A stretch of DNA of 64,000 nucleotides from Streptomyces sp. HM190 (GCF_009857135.1 NZ_CP047318.1:2666001-2730000); one strand, 5' to 3'. Numbered from the stretch's first letter, positions 41,714 to 52,078 are shown. Program-made: numbers and translations. The notes: a model not told the origin generated them from the sequence alone.

Positions 41714-43357
41714 TCAGGGCCGCAGGGACGGCACCGGCGCCGTCAGGGGCTGACGGGACGGCAGCCGGGCGAGGAGCGCGTCGAGGCCGGCCGGGGCGGA
41801 GCGGGCCGCGACGACACCGTCCGGCCGCACATACGCGACCCACGGCGAGCCGGCCGGGCCGAGCGTGCGGCCCTGCTCCCGGGCGACGATCAACTCGTCC
41901 TCTCCGTGCGGTACTTGTGCAGCTGCGAGGTCGGCGGGCTGGACCCACAGCACCTGTGCCGTGTCGCCGACGCCCCGCTCGCGCACGGCCTGCGCGGCCC
42001 GTGCGGCCACCTCACCGGCCGCCTCGGCGCCGTACACCAGCAGGGTGTGCCGCCCGGCCGCCAGGTGGTCGTGCAGCGACGTCGCGGCCGTGCCCCGCAC
42101 CGGGGCCAGCGCCGCGTCGGGGGACCGCCGGCCGGGCCTCAGGGCCCGCGGCGCGCCGGCCACGGCGCCGGAGGCGTCCACCGCCGGGCTCCCGGAGTGG
42201 TCGAGGTCGAGCTGGGCGAGCAGCGGGATCGCCTTGCGCTCCAGCAGCCCGGTGGCCGACAGCACCCGCATGACCGTGTTCCGCAGGAGCCGGGCCGCCG
42301 GACGGCGCAGCAGCCACATCCGGGTCTGCTGGTCGCCGTTGGCGACCGCCCGGACGGACGCGGGACGCCGTTCGGCCTCGTAGCTGTCGAGGAGCGCCGG
42401 GTCGCCGCCGCGCACCACGGTCGCCAGCTTCCAGCCCACGTCGTAGCCGTCCTGGACACCGGTGTTGAGGCCCTGCCCGCCGGCGGTGGTGTGGGCGTGC
42501 ACCGCGTCGCCCGCGAGCAGCACCGGGCCCTCACGGAAGCGCGGGGCGACCTTGGCGTGCACCCGGAAGCGGCTCGTCCACCAGGTGCCGTGCAGGCGCA
42601 GCCCGCCCGGCCCCCGCTCGTCGAGGAGCCGCTGCAGCAGTTCCTCGGAGGGCGGATCGGTCCGCTCGTCCGGTTCCGTGTCGAAGAAGACCCGGTGGCC
42701 CTCGGGCTGCGGGACGATCACCAGCACCCCGTCGGGCGTGATGTGGTGCTGCACCTCGGCCTCCTCGGGCGCGCCCTCCAGCCGGCCGTCCCCGATGAGG
42801 AACGTACGGTCGAAGGTGTGGCCCTCGAAGGGGATGCCGACGCTGTCGCGCACCAGGCTGCGGGCGCCGTCGGCGGCGACGAGCCACGGCACCGTCACCG
42901 TCTCCCGCGTGCCGCCCGCGCTCAGCGTCACGGTCACGGACTCCTCGGGGCCGCCGCGGTGCACGGTCACCGCCGTGGCGTCGGTCTCCCACTCGACGCT
43001 GCCGCCCAGCTCCGTCAGCCGCTCCAGCAGCGCCCGTTCGGTGACGGGCTGCGGTACGCAGAGGGGACCGGGGAACGCGGTGCCCGTCAGTCCGCCGAAC
43101 CGCACGCCGGCGATCCGCCGGCCCTTCGACCAGTACGACGCCCCGGCCAGCGGGAGGGCCGTCCCGGTGAGCTTCTCGGCGACGCCCAGACGGTCCAGGC
43201 ATTCGAGCGCGCCGCTCCACAGCACCAGCCCCTTGGGCGCGATGCCGGGGCCGGGACGCCGGTCGACGACACGGCAGGGCACCCCGAGGTCCCACAGCGC
43301 GCACGCGGCGGACAGTCCCGTGGGCCCGGCGCCGACGACGAGGACGGGGGCGGTCAT
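41714..43357 (-). CDS. FAD-dependent aromatic-type monooxygenase
   Basis: A 547-residue class A flavoprotein monooxygenase. It has the FAD motif PVLVVGAGPTGLSAACAL, the DG motif VAADGARSLVRDSVG, and the GD motif LLAGDAVHAHTTAGGQGLNTGVQD. A C-terminal thioredoxin-like domain (about 400-547) is found as in the PgaE/RdmE/MtmOIV group. These NADPH enzymes hydroxylate or Baeyer-Villiger-oxidise polyketides and other ring substrates. The ATG overlaps the HAD gene stop (ATGA), so the two are translationally coupled. Confidence 0.9.
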   Translation of the reverse strand: MTAPVLVVGAGPTGLSAACALWDLGVPCRVVDRRPGPGIAPKGLVLWSGALECLDRLGVAEKLTGTALPLAGASYWSKGRRIAGVRFGGLTGTAFPGPLCVPQPVTERALLERLTELGGSVEWETDATAVTVHRGGPEESVTVTLSAGGTRETVTVPWLVAADGARSLVRDSVGIPFEGHTFDRTFLIGDGRLEGAPEEAEVQHHITPDGVLVIVPQPEGHRVFFDTEPDERTDPPSEELLQRLLDERGPGGLRLHGTWWTSRFRVHAKVAPRFREGPVLLAGDAVHAHTTAGGQGLNTGVQDGYDVGWKLATVVRGGDPALLDSYEAERRPASVRAVANGDQQTRMWLLRRPAARLLRNTVMRVLSATGLLERKAIPLLAQLDLDHSGSPAVDASGAVAGAPRALRPGRRSPDAALAPVRGTAATSLHDHLAAGRHTLLVYGAEAAGEVAARAAQAVRERGVGDTAQVLWVQPADLAAAQVPHGEDELIVAREQGRTLGPAGSPWVAYVRPDGVVAARSAPAGLDALLARLPSRQPLTAPVPSLRP

Positions 43358-44100
43358 CGGGCACCTCCCGCGGCACCGGCGGCCACGGCCAGCGGACGGT
43401 GGAGCAGGGCAGAGATCTCACGGACGGCGCTGTCGGTGTCGGCGAACCGCACGGCCCGCATGCCGAGTTCGGCGGCGGCCCGGCAGTTCTCCTCCGTGTC
43501 GTCGACGAACAGGCAGCGCCGCGCCGGGGTGCCGAGCCGGTCGAGCAGGATCCGGTAGATCTCCGGGTCCGGTTTGCGTACGCCTTCCCGGTGCGAGTCC
43601 ACGACCACGTCGAAGAGTTCGTCCACGGGCAGCTGTGCGCGCCACAGCGGCTCCCACTCGCGGACGTTGTTGGTCAGCAGGGCGAGCCGGTGGCCGTCGC
43701 GGCGCAGGGCGCGCAGGAAGGACACGAACGGCTCGTTGGGGCGACGGCCCCGGAACCACAGCTCGCCGAAGCTCCGGCCGTCCGCGAGGATCCGGCCCGC
43801 CCCCTCGGGGAGTTCGGCGAGGATCCGGTCCACCATCTGCCGCTCGGTGATCGCGCCGGTCTCCAGGGCGGCCATGGGGGTCTCCCCGTGGCGTTCCGTC
43901 GCTGCCAGGAACGCCTGCGCCAGGTCGCCCGCGTCGATGCCGGCGAGTTCGGCGAAGGCGGCGAAGGTCTCCACGAGCGGGTTGGTGAGCACTCCGCCGT
44001 AGTCGACGACGACCGTGTCGACGGCCGCTGCGCTCCCCTCGGCCACCGCGACGCGGCGTACGGGCCGCGCCTGCGGCCCGGTCTGGTGTGTGGATGTCAT
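43354..44100 (-). CDS. HAD-superfamily hydrolase (subfamily IA)
   Basis: A 248-residue HAD protein. Motif I is VVDYGGVLTN (nucleophile Asp; the second Asp is Gly, as in several YihX/epoxide-hydrolase-N-like members), motif II is ALLTNN, motif III is the Lys in GVRKPDPEIY, and motif IV is FVDDTEEN. In butyrolactone pathways a phosphatase removes the phosphate after AfsA action, and this gene lies two genes upstream of an AfsA homologue, so that role is attractive but unproven. AAGGGGGAA precedes the ATG. The transcript probably starts near 44510, leaving a leader of about 410 nt. Confidence 0.85.
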   Translation of the reverse strand: MTSTHQTGPQARPVRRVAVAEGSAAAVDTVVVDYGGVLTNPLVETFAAFAELAGIDAGDLAQAFLAATERHGETPMAALETGAITERQMVDRILAELPEGAGRILADGRSFGELWFRGRRPNEPFVSFLRALRRDGHRLALLTNNVREWEPLWRAQLPVDELFDVVVDSHREGVRKPDPEIYRILLDRLGTPARRCLFVDDTEENCRAAAELGMRAVRFADTDSAVREISALLHRPLAVAAGAAGGAR

Positions 44101-44139
44101 CGGGCTGTTCCCCCTTGCTCTGGTCGATCTGCTCGCTCT

Positions 44140-44175
44140 GGGTGCTGGGGTTGCTCAGGGTGCTGGGGTTGCTCA
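44140..44175. repeat. 18-bp direct tandem repeat in the HAD leader
   Basis: GGGTGCTGGGGTTGCTCA occurs twice in tandem (44140-44157 and 44158-44175), followed by related GGTGATCT repeats. It lies within the last 80 nt of the predicted 5' leader. Confidence 0.85.
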
Positions 44176-44517
44176 GGTGATCTGGTGATCTGGGTGTTCT
44201 GGTGGTCTGGCTGATCCCTCGGGCCGGGATCGGGATCGGGGTGGTGGGTGGCGGGCGCCGGGGCGGCCGGATGGACAGGTGGGCCGGATTGGGCCGGATG
44301 GACCGGTGGGCCGGTAGACCGGTGAGCGGCCGACCGGGCCGTACCGGTCGGGCCGTGCCGGGTCGGGCCGAACCGGGTCGGGCCGGTGGCCGCCGGTCCG
44401 TGGGGGCCGTCGCGGCGTGCCGGGCGGTTCGGGGCGGGCCCGGCGGTACCGTCGGCCCCCGGCCGGGCCGGGGGTCCGTGCGGCGTTCCCGCGGCGTCCG
44501 CCCGACGCGTTGCCCGG

Positions 44518-44549
44518 ACGCTAACGGCGGGCGCTTGCGCCCCGCCAAA
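44518..44549 (-). promoter_or_regulatory. SARP-type box, HAD / FAD monooxygenase / AfsA operon
   Basis: On the minus strand: TTTGGCG, 4 bp, GCAAGCG, 8 bp, then TAGCGT, a good -10. It is 418 bp from the first start codon, much further than at the other boxes. Confidence 0.78.
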
Positions 44550-44622
44550 GAGGTGCGGGAGGACCCGTCGAGGTCCTCCCGCACCCTGTTTCCCGCGCGT
44601 CGCATCTACGCGGACGCGCGCG

Positions 44623-44712
44623 GCCGTATGGCCGTGTGGCCAAGTCGCCGTGCGTAGCCGTATGACCGTGTGGCCAAGTCGCCGTGCGTAGCCGTATGAC
44701 CGTGTGGCCGAC
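44623..44712. repeat. 34-bp tandem repeat downstream of MMPL 2
   Basis: Units beginning GCCGTATGACCGTGTGGCCA start at 44623, 44657 and 44691; the third is partial. The array ends a few bases from the stop of the MMPL gene (44719), between it and the next promoter. Confidence 0.88.
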
Positions 44713-44718
44713 GCTGTG

Positions 44719-47094
44719 TCAGCCGGGCTGCTTCCCGGCCGCCGCGCCCGCCCGTTCCCTCTCCTGCGGCACCGGCGGCGCGGTGTCCGCCACGGCCGGC
44801 GGGGCGGCGGCATCCGGTGTGTCCGACGCGGCCGGGGCCGGGGCCGTCGGGGCCGGGCCGCCCTCGCGGATGCCGAAGCGGTCGTGCAGGCGGCGCAGGG
44901 GGCCGGGCGCCCACCAGGTCGCCCGGCCGGTGAGCGACAGCACCGCGGGCACGAGGAGCGTACGGATCACCATGGCGTCCATGAGGATGGCCAGGGCGAC
45001 GCCCAGCCCGAGCATCTTGGTGTTGGTGATGCGGGACGTGCCGATGGCCACCATGACCACCGACAGGACGAGCGCGGCGGCGGTGATGACGCCGCCGGTC
45101 GAGCGGATGCCCTCGACGACCGCGGCCCTGTGGTCGAGCGTCCGCTCCTGCTCCTCCTTGATCCGGGAGAGCAGGAAGACGCCGTAGTCCATGGAGAGTC
45201 CGAACGCGAGGCAGAACATCAGCACCGGCAGGGCCGTCTCGATGCTCCCGGTCGGGGTGAAGCCCAGCACCCCCGACAGGTGCCCGTCCTGGAAGACCCA
45301 CACCACGGCGCCCAGCATCGCCGTCAGGCTCAGCGCGTTGAGCAGTACGGCCTGCAGCGGCACCAGCACGCTGCCGGTGAGCAGGAACACCAGGACCAGC
45401 GTGGCGAGGACGATGATGCCGATCGCCCACGGCAGGCCGCGGCCGATGGCGGCCTGACTGTCGATCAGGGCGGCGGTCGTGCCGGAGGTGTGGTGGGGGA
45501 AGTCGGCGTCGACGGCCCGCACGTCCCGCACCAGGTCCTTGCCCTCGTCGGAGACGGCCTCCACGCCGGGCACCACGGTGAGGTAGGCGGTCTCGCCGGC
45601 GGTGCGGCCCGGCTGCGCCGGTCCGGTGGCCCGGCCGTCCTGGTAGGTGCCGGTCGGCCCGTCCACCCGGATCACCCCGTCGAGCCGCGACAGCCGCTCG
45701 GCGTAGGCGCCGAGTCCGCCGGCGGGCGCGTCGCGGGTGACGACCTCGATCGCTCCGGTGGGGCTGCCCTGGAAGTGGTCCCTGATGTTCTCCTGCACCA
45801 CGCGGGAGTCGGCGGAGGACGGCAGCTGCCGGTAGTCGGCGGTGCCGAAGTCGACGTTCAGGAAGGGCGCCCCGAGCAGCAGCAGGACGGCCAGGGTGCC
45901 GGTGGCGACCAGCGGCGCGCGCCGCATCACCCCGCGGGCCAGCCGGGCCCAGCCGGCCCCGGAGGCGGCGGTCCCCGGGGCCCGGCGGGAGCCGCGCCGG
46001 ACCAGCTTGCGCACGTCCCAGGCGTCGATCCGCCGGCCGAGGACGGCGAGCAGGGCCGGCAGCACCACCAGGGCGGCGACGGCGGCGAGGACGACGACGC
46101 TGATCCCGGCGTAGGCGAGGGACCGCAGGAAGTACAGCGGGAACACCATCATCGCGGCGAGCGAGACGGCGACGGTCGCCGCCGAGAACAGCACGGTCCG
46201 CCCGGCGGTGTTGAGGGTGACGGCGAGCGCGGCGGGCAGGTCGCGGCCGGCGGCGAGTTCCTCGCGGTAGCGGCGCACGATCAGCAGGGCGTAGTCGATG
46301 GCGAGGCCGAGGCCGAGCGCGGTGGTGAGGTTGGTGGCGAAGACGGAGACGTCGGTGAAGGAGGTGAGGACCCGCAGCACCGCGTTGGTGCCGAGGATCG
46401 CGATGACACCGATGCCGACGGGGAGCAGCGCGGCCACGGCGCTGCCGAACACGACCATGAGGATGAGGAGCGTGATCGGCAGCGCGATGACCTCGGCGCG
46501 CACGAGATCCTCGCGGATGAAGGTCTGCTGCTCGTTCTGGACGGCGACGCTGCCGCCGACGCGGACCGTGAGATCGCCCTGCCGTCCGTCGAAGTGCCCG
46601 ACGATACGGTCCTCCAGGGTGCGGTCGGCCTCCAGTTCGTCCCCGGTGAGCCGGGCCACCACCAGGGCCTCCCGCCCGTCGTCGGAGCGCAGTGCCCCGG
46701 CGCCGGTGTCCCAGTAGGAGGTGACGCCGGTGACGCCCCGCTCGTCGGCGAGCCGGGCGGCCAGTTCCCGGCCCTGGCGGGCCACGTCGGCGTCGTCGAC
46801 CCCGCCGTCGGCACGGGCCAGCAGCACCAGGTTGGGACGGGCCCCGGGGAACTCGCGTTCCAGGAGGTCGGCGGCGTACGAGGACTCGGAGGTCGGGTCG
46901 ACGACGCCGCCGCTGCCCCCGCTGCGCAGCCGGTCGGCCACGCCGCTGCCGAGGACGACGGCACCGGCCAGCAGGACCACGGTGAGCACGAGCAGCAGCC
47001 GGGACCGGCGGACGGCCAGCCGGGCGAGCGCGGTGAACAGGCCCCGGGGCGGGGCGGTTTCGGGGGGCGGGGTGGGTGTGGTGGCGGGGGACAT
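44719..47094 (-). CDS. MMPL/RND-family exporter (cluster exporter 2)
   Basis: A 791-residue protein with the two-fold MMPL layout. It has an N-terminal TM, a large extracytoplasmic loop, then LGLGLAIDYALLIVRRYREEL. The second half carries FGLSMDYGVFLLSRIKEEQ with the DY pair, and there is a disordered Ala/Pro C-terminus. It is a different subgroup from exporter 1 (about 60 residues longer). GGGAG precedes the ATG. It follows the beta-propeller gene by 70 bp and probably shares its SARP-type promoter. Confidence 0.9.
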   Translation of the reverse strand: MSPATTPTPPPETAPPRGLFTALARLAVRRSRLLLVLTVVLLAGAVVLGSGVADRLRSGGSGGVVDPTSESSYAADLLEREFPGARPNLVLLARADGGVDDADVARQGRELAARLADERGVTGVTSYWDTGAGALRSDDGREALVVARLTGDELEADRTLEDRIVGHFDGRQGDLTVRVGGSVAVQNEQQTFIREDLVRAEVIALPITLLILMVVFGSAVAALLPVGIGVIAILGTNAVLRVLTSFTDVSVFATNLTTALGLGLAIDYALLIVRRYREELAAGRDLPAALAVTLNTAGRTVLFSAATVAVSLAAMMVFPLYFLRSLAYAGISVVVLAAVAALVVLPALLAVLGRRIDAWDVRKLVRRGSRRAPGTAASGAGWARLARGVMRRAPLVATGTLAVLLLLGAPFLNVDFGTADYRQLPSSADSRVVQENIRDHFQGSPTGAIEVVTRDAPAGGLGAYAERLSRLDGVIRVDGPTGTYQDGRATGPAQPGRTAGETAYLTVVPGVEAVSDEGKDLVRDVRAVDADFPHHTSGTTAALIDSQAAIGRGLPWAIGIIVLATLVLVFLLTGSVLVPLQAVLLNALSLTAMLGAVVWVFQDGHLSGVLGFTPTGSIETALPVLMFCLAFGLSMDYGVFLLSRIKEEQERTLDHRAAVVEGIRSTGGVITAAALVLSVVMVAIGTSRITNTKMLGLGVALAILMDAMVIRTLLVPAVLSLTGRATWWAPGPLRRLHDRFGIREGGPAPTAPAPAASDTPDAAAPPAVADTAPPVPQERERAGAAAGKQPG

Positions 47095-47164
47095 GGGGGC
47101 TCCCGGTGGTCGGGGTGGGTGAGGTGCGGGCCGGGCCGTACGCCCGGGGAGGCCGACCGGGTCG

Positions 47165-48196
47165 TCAGCGGCGACGCAGGTGGAACTGGCCGGGCGTGGT
47201 GGAGGGGACGCCGGTGAGGATCTCCCGGAGCCCGCCGCTGACCACGTAGTCGCCGTACGGGGTCACGGCGACGGTGGTGGGGTCCTCCAGCGGCCAGGTC
47301 TGGTCCCGCACGGTGCGCGCGGTGCGCCAGCAGTCGGTGGACCGCAGCTCCAGGACGGCGTCGCGGCCCGGGCGGCCGTCGGCCGGCGACAGGTCGTTGG
47401 ACACGACGACCAGGGAGCCGTCCGGGCGCAGGGCGATGCCGTCCATGGAGGCGGGCGCCCGGTCGAGGCGGACCTCGCTGACCTTGGGCCGCGCCGAGCG
47501 GGGCCGGTCGACGCGGAAGAGGCGGCCACCGTCGTACTTGCCCATGAGGAGGAACCCGGCGGGGTGGTGGACGATGCCGTTGGGGCCGGTGGCGTCGGTG
47601 AGGAAACGGTCGTCGCGGATCACCCGGAGGAGTTCGCCGGCCCGGCTGACGACGCTGATCGTGTCGACCCCGGTGTCGGTGACGTAGAGGGTGCCGTCGC
47701 GGTCGACGGTGACGTCGTTGGCGCGGGGCTGGTCCTGTCCGTCGGACAGGTCGACCAGGTGCTGGACGGCACCGGTGGCGAGGTCGAAGACCCCCACTCC
47801 GGACACCGGGGGCAGCGTGGGGTCGACGATGCCCATCAGCCGGAAGAAGTAGTCGGTGTAGGCGGCCAGGACGCGGCGGCGGGGCGCGTCGACGGCGATG
47901 CCGAGGACGGACACGCGGGCGAACGGGGCCACCAGCGGGGTCACGGAGCCGTCGGCCCGGACCACCGAGATGGTGCCCTGCGCACTGGACCCCACGAGGA
48001 ACGCCTTCCTCGTGGGGTCCCAGGCGACGCCCTCCGGGTACACGCCGGGGGCGGTGACGCTGAGGCTGCGCGGCAGCGGGCATCGGGCTGGTTTCGCGAA
48101 CGCCGGCACGGGGGCGGTGGCGAGCGCACCGCCCAGGGAGACCGCGGTGGCGAGTCTGAGCAGTGTGCGGCGGGAGGCCGGGGCTGACGCGTCCAA
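47165..48196 (-). CDS. Tat-exported SMP-30/gluconolactonase-like beta-propeller protein
   Basis: A 343-residue protein. A twin-arginine signal SRRTLLRLATAVSLGGALA ends at APAFAKP-like residues near 35, followed by a six-bladed propeller rich in DxDGTLYVTDTGVDTI, GPNGIVHHPAGFLL and SMDGIALRPDGSLVVV repeats. The start is a rare TTG at 48196 with AGGAG seven bases upstream; no ATG or GTG fits better. It could be an extracytoplasmic lactonase or a binding protein that acts on the exported compound. It is the first gene of an operon with MMPL exporter 2 and is SARP-box controlled. Confidence 0.8.
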   Translation of the reverse strand: MDASAPASRRTLLRLATAVSLGGALATAPVPAFAKPARCPLPRSLSVTAPGVYPEGVAWDPTRKAFLVGSSAQGTISVVRADGSVTPLVAPFARVSVLGIAVDAPRRRVLAAYTDYFFRLMGIVDPTLPPVSGVGVFDLATGAVQHLVDLSDGQDQPRANDVTVDRDGTLYVTDTGVDTISVVSRAGELLRVIRDDRFLTDATGPNGIVHHPAGFLLMGKYDGGRLFRVDRPRSARPKVSEVRLDRAPASMDGIALRPDGSLVVVSNDLSPADGRPGRDAVLELRSTDCWRTARTVRDQTWPLEDPTTVAVTPYGDYVVSGGLREILTGVPSTTPGQFHLRRR

Positions 48197-48351
48197 GGTG
48201 TGCTCCTAGGAAAAGGGTGACGAGTTGTCGTGAGGCGGGCTGGGCCGGTGTGTGGTCGCGGCGGGCCGGGTCGTGTGTGGGCGCACCTGATGCCCCGCTG
48301 GGGGAGGCGCCGGGTCCGGCTGTCCGGCGGACGTGGGGCAAGGGTCGCGAG

Positions 48352-48383
48352 CCGCTCTGGAGAACCGCTGAACCTGCGCTGAA
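48352..48383 (-). promoter_or_regulatory. SARP-type box, beta-propeller / MMPL 2 operon
   Basis: On the minus strand: TTCAGCG, 4 bp, TTCAGCG (identical heptamers), 8 bp, then GAGCGG. The heptamers are perfect but the -10 is weak. Confidence 0.72.
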
Positions 48384-48428
48384 CCGGCCGGGGGCGGCCG
48401 GACGCGGTGTGCGGCGCCCGTGGGGCGC

Positions 48429-48460
48429 TTTGGTCCGGCGCAAGGCGGGCTGCCTAACGT
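48429..48460 (+). promoter_or_regulatory. SARP-type box, 2-oxoacid:ferredoxin oxidoreductase operon
   Basis: TTTGGTC, 4 bp, GCAAGGC, 8 bp, then TAACGT, a strong -10, 118 bp before the GTG at 48578. Confidence 0.78.
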
Positions 48461-48577
48461 CCCGGCCTGCCAGGTCCCGTCGGAGCGTGTCCGGCGTCCC
48501 GGAGTGCGGGAACGCGCCGGCGGGGTCCGGCCCACGCAGCGGCGCCGGACAGCGGAAAGCCAGAGGAGACGAGTCGC

Positions 48578-50480
48578 GTGACGGTAGACACCGTGGACAT
48601 CGAAGAGGCCGAGCCGACGTCGGCCGGGATCCGCGCCAAGGAGGTGCGCCGTCTGGACCGGGTGGTCATTCGGTTCGCGGGTGATTCCGGTGACGGTATG
48701 CAGCTCACCGGTGACCGTTTCACCTCCGAGACCGCCTCGTTCGGCAACGACCTGTCAACCCTGCCGAACTTCCCCGCCGAGATCCGCGCCCCCGCCGGCA
48801 CCCTGCCCGGCGTCTCCAGCTTCCAGCTCCACTTCGCCGACCACGACATCCTCACCCCCGGCGACGCACCCGACGTCCTGGTCGCCATGAACCCCGCCGC
48901 CCTCAAAGCCAACATCACCGACATCCCCCGCGGCGCCGAGATCATCGTCAACACCGACGAGTTCACCAGACGCGCCCTGCAGAAGGTCGGCTACACCACC
49001 AGCCCCCTGGACGACGGCACCCTCGACGCCTACCACGTCCACCCCGTGCCCCTGACCACCCTCACCGTCGAGGCACTCAAGGACTACGGCCTCACCCGCA
49101 AGGAAGCCGAACGCAGCAAGAACATGTTCGCGCTCGGCCTGCTGTCCTGGATGTACCACCGCCCCACCGAAGGCACCGAGAAGTTCCTGAAGACCAAGTT
49201 CGCCAGGAAACCCGACATCGCCGCCGCGAACATCGCCGCCTTCCGCGCCGGCTGGAACTTCGGCGAGACCACCGAGGACTTCGCCGTCTCCTACGAGGTC
49301 GCCCCCGCCGCCACCGCCTTCCCCCCCGGCCTCTACCGCAACATCTCCGGCAACCTCGCCCTGTCCTACGGACTGATCGCCGCCTCCCACCAGGCCGACC
49401 TGCCGCTCTACCTCGGCTCCTACCCCATCACCCCCGCCTCGGACATCCTCCACGAACTCAGCCGCCACAAGAACTTCGGCGTGCGCACCTTCCAGGCCGA
49501 GGACGAGATCGCCGGCATCGGCGCCGCCCTGGGCGCCGCCTTCGGCGGCTCCCTCGCCGTCACCACCACCTCCGGCCCCGGCGTCGCCCTCAAATCCGAG
49601 ACCATCGGCCTCGCCGTCTCCCTCGAACTGCCGCTGCTGGTCATCGACATCCAGCGCGGCGGCCCCTCCACCGGCCTGCCCACCAAGACCGAACAGGCCG
49701 ACCTGCTCCAGGCCATGTACGGCCGCAACGGCGAAGCCCCCGTCCCCGTCCTCGCCCCCAGAACACCCGCCGACTGCTTCGACAGCGCCATCGAGGCCGC
49801 CCGGATCGCCCTGACCTACCGCACCCCGGTCCTGCTGCTCTCCGACGGCTACCTCGCCAACGGCTCCGAACCCTGGCGCATCCCCGAACCCGGCGAACTG
49901 CCCGACCTGACCGTCCAGTTCGCCCAGGGCCCCAACCACACCCTCGACGACGGCACCGAGGTGTTCTGGCCCTACAAACGCGACCCGCACACCCTCGCCC
50001 GCCCCTGGGCCGTCCCCGGCACCCCCGGCCTGGAACACCGCATCGGCGGCATCGAGAAACAGGACGGCACCGGCAACATCTCCTACGACCCCGCCAACCA
50101 CGACCTCATGGTCCGCACCCGACAAGCCAAGATCGACGGCATCGACGTCCCGGACCTGCGGGTCGACGACCCGGACCGGGCCGACACCCTGGTCCTCGGC
50201 TGGGGCTCGACGTACGGGCCGATCACCGCGGCGGTGCGGCAGTTGCGGGAGGCCGGGGAGCCGATCGCGCAGGCGCACCTGCGGCACATCAACCCCTTCC
50301 CGAAGAACCTGGGCGAGGTCCTCGCGCGGTACCAGCAGGTCGTCGTGCCGGAGATGAACCTCGGGCAGCTCGCCACGCTCATCCGGGCGAAGTACCTGGT
50401 CGACGCCCGTTCCTACACCCAGGTCGCCGGTACACCGTTCACGGCGGGCCAGCTCGCCCACACACTGCGGGAGACGATCC

Positions 50481-50491
<11 letters not shown>
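48578..50491 (+). CDS. korA: 2-oxoacid:ferredoxin oxidoreductase, fused gamma-alpha subunit
   Basis: A 637-residue subunit. The N-terminal gamma domain (about 25-210) has RFAGDSGDGMQLTGDRF, then the alpha pyrimidine-binding domain with YPITPASDILHELSRH, FQAEDEIAGIGAALGAAF and TTTSGPGVALKSE. With the beta subunit and ferredoxin it converts a 2-oxoacid and CoA into acyl-CoA, CO2 and reduced ferredoxin. AGAGGAG precedes the GTG at 48578. A similar pair lies in the S. coelicolor cpk polyketide cluster. Here a SARP-type box makes it a cluster gene, so it may supply acyl-CoA and/or electrons for the P450. Confidence 0.92.
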
Positions 50492-51545
<1,054 letters not shown>

Positions 51546-51621
51546 ACCGCAGCACCACCGCAAGCCCGCGAACCGCACCACCGTCACCGTTCGACCGCAG
51601 CACCCCGGGGAGGGACAGCAG

Positions 51622-51942
51622 ATGGCCTATGTGATCGCTCAGCCCTGTGTCGACGTCAAGGACCGCGCGTGCATCGACGAATGCCCGGTCGACTGCATCT
51701 ACGAGGGACCGAGGAAGCTCTACATCCAGCCCGACGAATGCGTCGACTGCGGCGCGTGCGAACCCGTCTGCCCGGTGGAGGCGATCTTCTTCGAGGACGA
51801 CGTCCCGGCCGAGTGGGGCGCCTACCGGACCGCGGACGCCGAGGTCTTCGCCGAGCTCGGGTCGCCGGGCGGGGCGAGCGCGACGGGGCCGCTCGCCGCC
51901 GACCATCCCCTGGTCGCCGCGCGTGCCGCGCAGGCCGCGTAA
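51622..51942 (+). CDS. 7Fe-type ferredoxin
   Basis: A 106-residue ferredoxin. The first cluster ligands are in PCVDVKDRACIDECPVDCIYEG (C-x7-C-x3-C-P, seven-iron pattern). The second set is in CVDCGACEPVCPVEAIFFEDD (CxxCxxCxxxCP). An acidic C-terminal extension resembles mycobacterial/streptomycete FdxA/FdxC. It is 76 bp downstream of korB, the presumed electron acceptor of that enzyme and a possible donor to the cluster P450. The GGGGAGG region precedes the ATG. Confidence 0.92.
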   Translation: MAYVIAQPCVDVKDRACIDECPVDCIYEGPRKLYIQPDECVDCGACEPVCPVEAIFFEDDVPAEWGAYRTADAEVFAELGSPGGASATGPLAADHPLVAARAAQAA

Positions 51943-52049
51943 CCCTCGCACCGCCCGGTGTCCGGTCGCCGGATGGCCCGATTCCGCGGTGGTCCAGCCC
52001 GGTTCCAGGCCAGGTACAGGCCGATACCAGTGATCCAGGACACCGTGGA

Positions 52050-52078
52050 GGCGGTGGCGGAATCTTTTCGCCACCGCC
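52050..52078. terminator. 10-bp-stem hairpin after ferredoxin
   Basis: GGCGGTGGCG (52050-52059) pairs with CGCCACCGCC (52069-52078); the loop contains TCTTTT. It separates the korAB-ferredoxin operon from the second AfsA-like gene. Confidence 0.7.

Larger units (their letters stand above)
44101..44718. other. 618-bp intergenic region: long leader, repeats and a promoter
   Basis: Read on the minus strand from MMPL 2 to the HAD gene it holds the 34-bp repeats (44623-44712), the SARP-type box (44518-44549) and then a leader of about 410 nt. The leader contains GGGCCGG-type low-complexity DNA (about 44270-44400) and an A/C-rich stretch with an 18-bp tandem repeat (44140-44175). I see no convincing gene. 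Confidence 0.65.
48197..48577. other. 381-bp divergent promoter region
   Basis: Between the exported beta-propeller gene and the korA gene. It contains two SARP-type boxes facing away from each other (48352-48383 minus, 48429-48460 plus). I see no gene in it. Confidence 0.75.

Noticed and set aside
44097..44510. A Pro/Gln-rich open frame ending in ATGA over the HAD start.
   Set aside because: I found no start codon with a ribosome site downstream of the predicted transcription start; the composition follows simple repeats.
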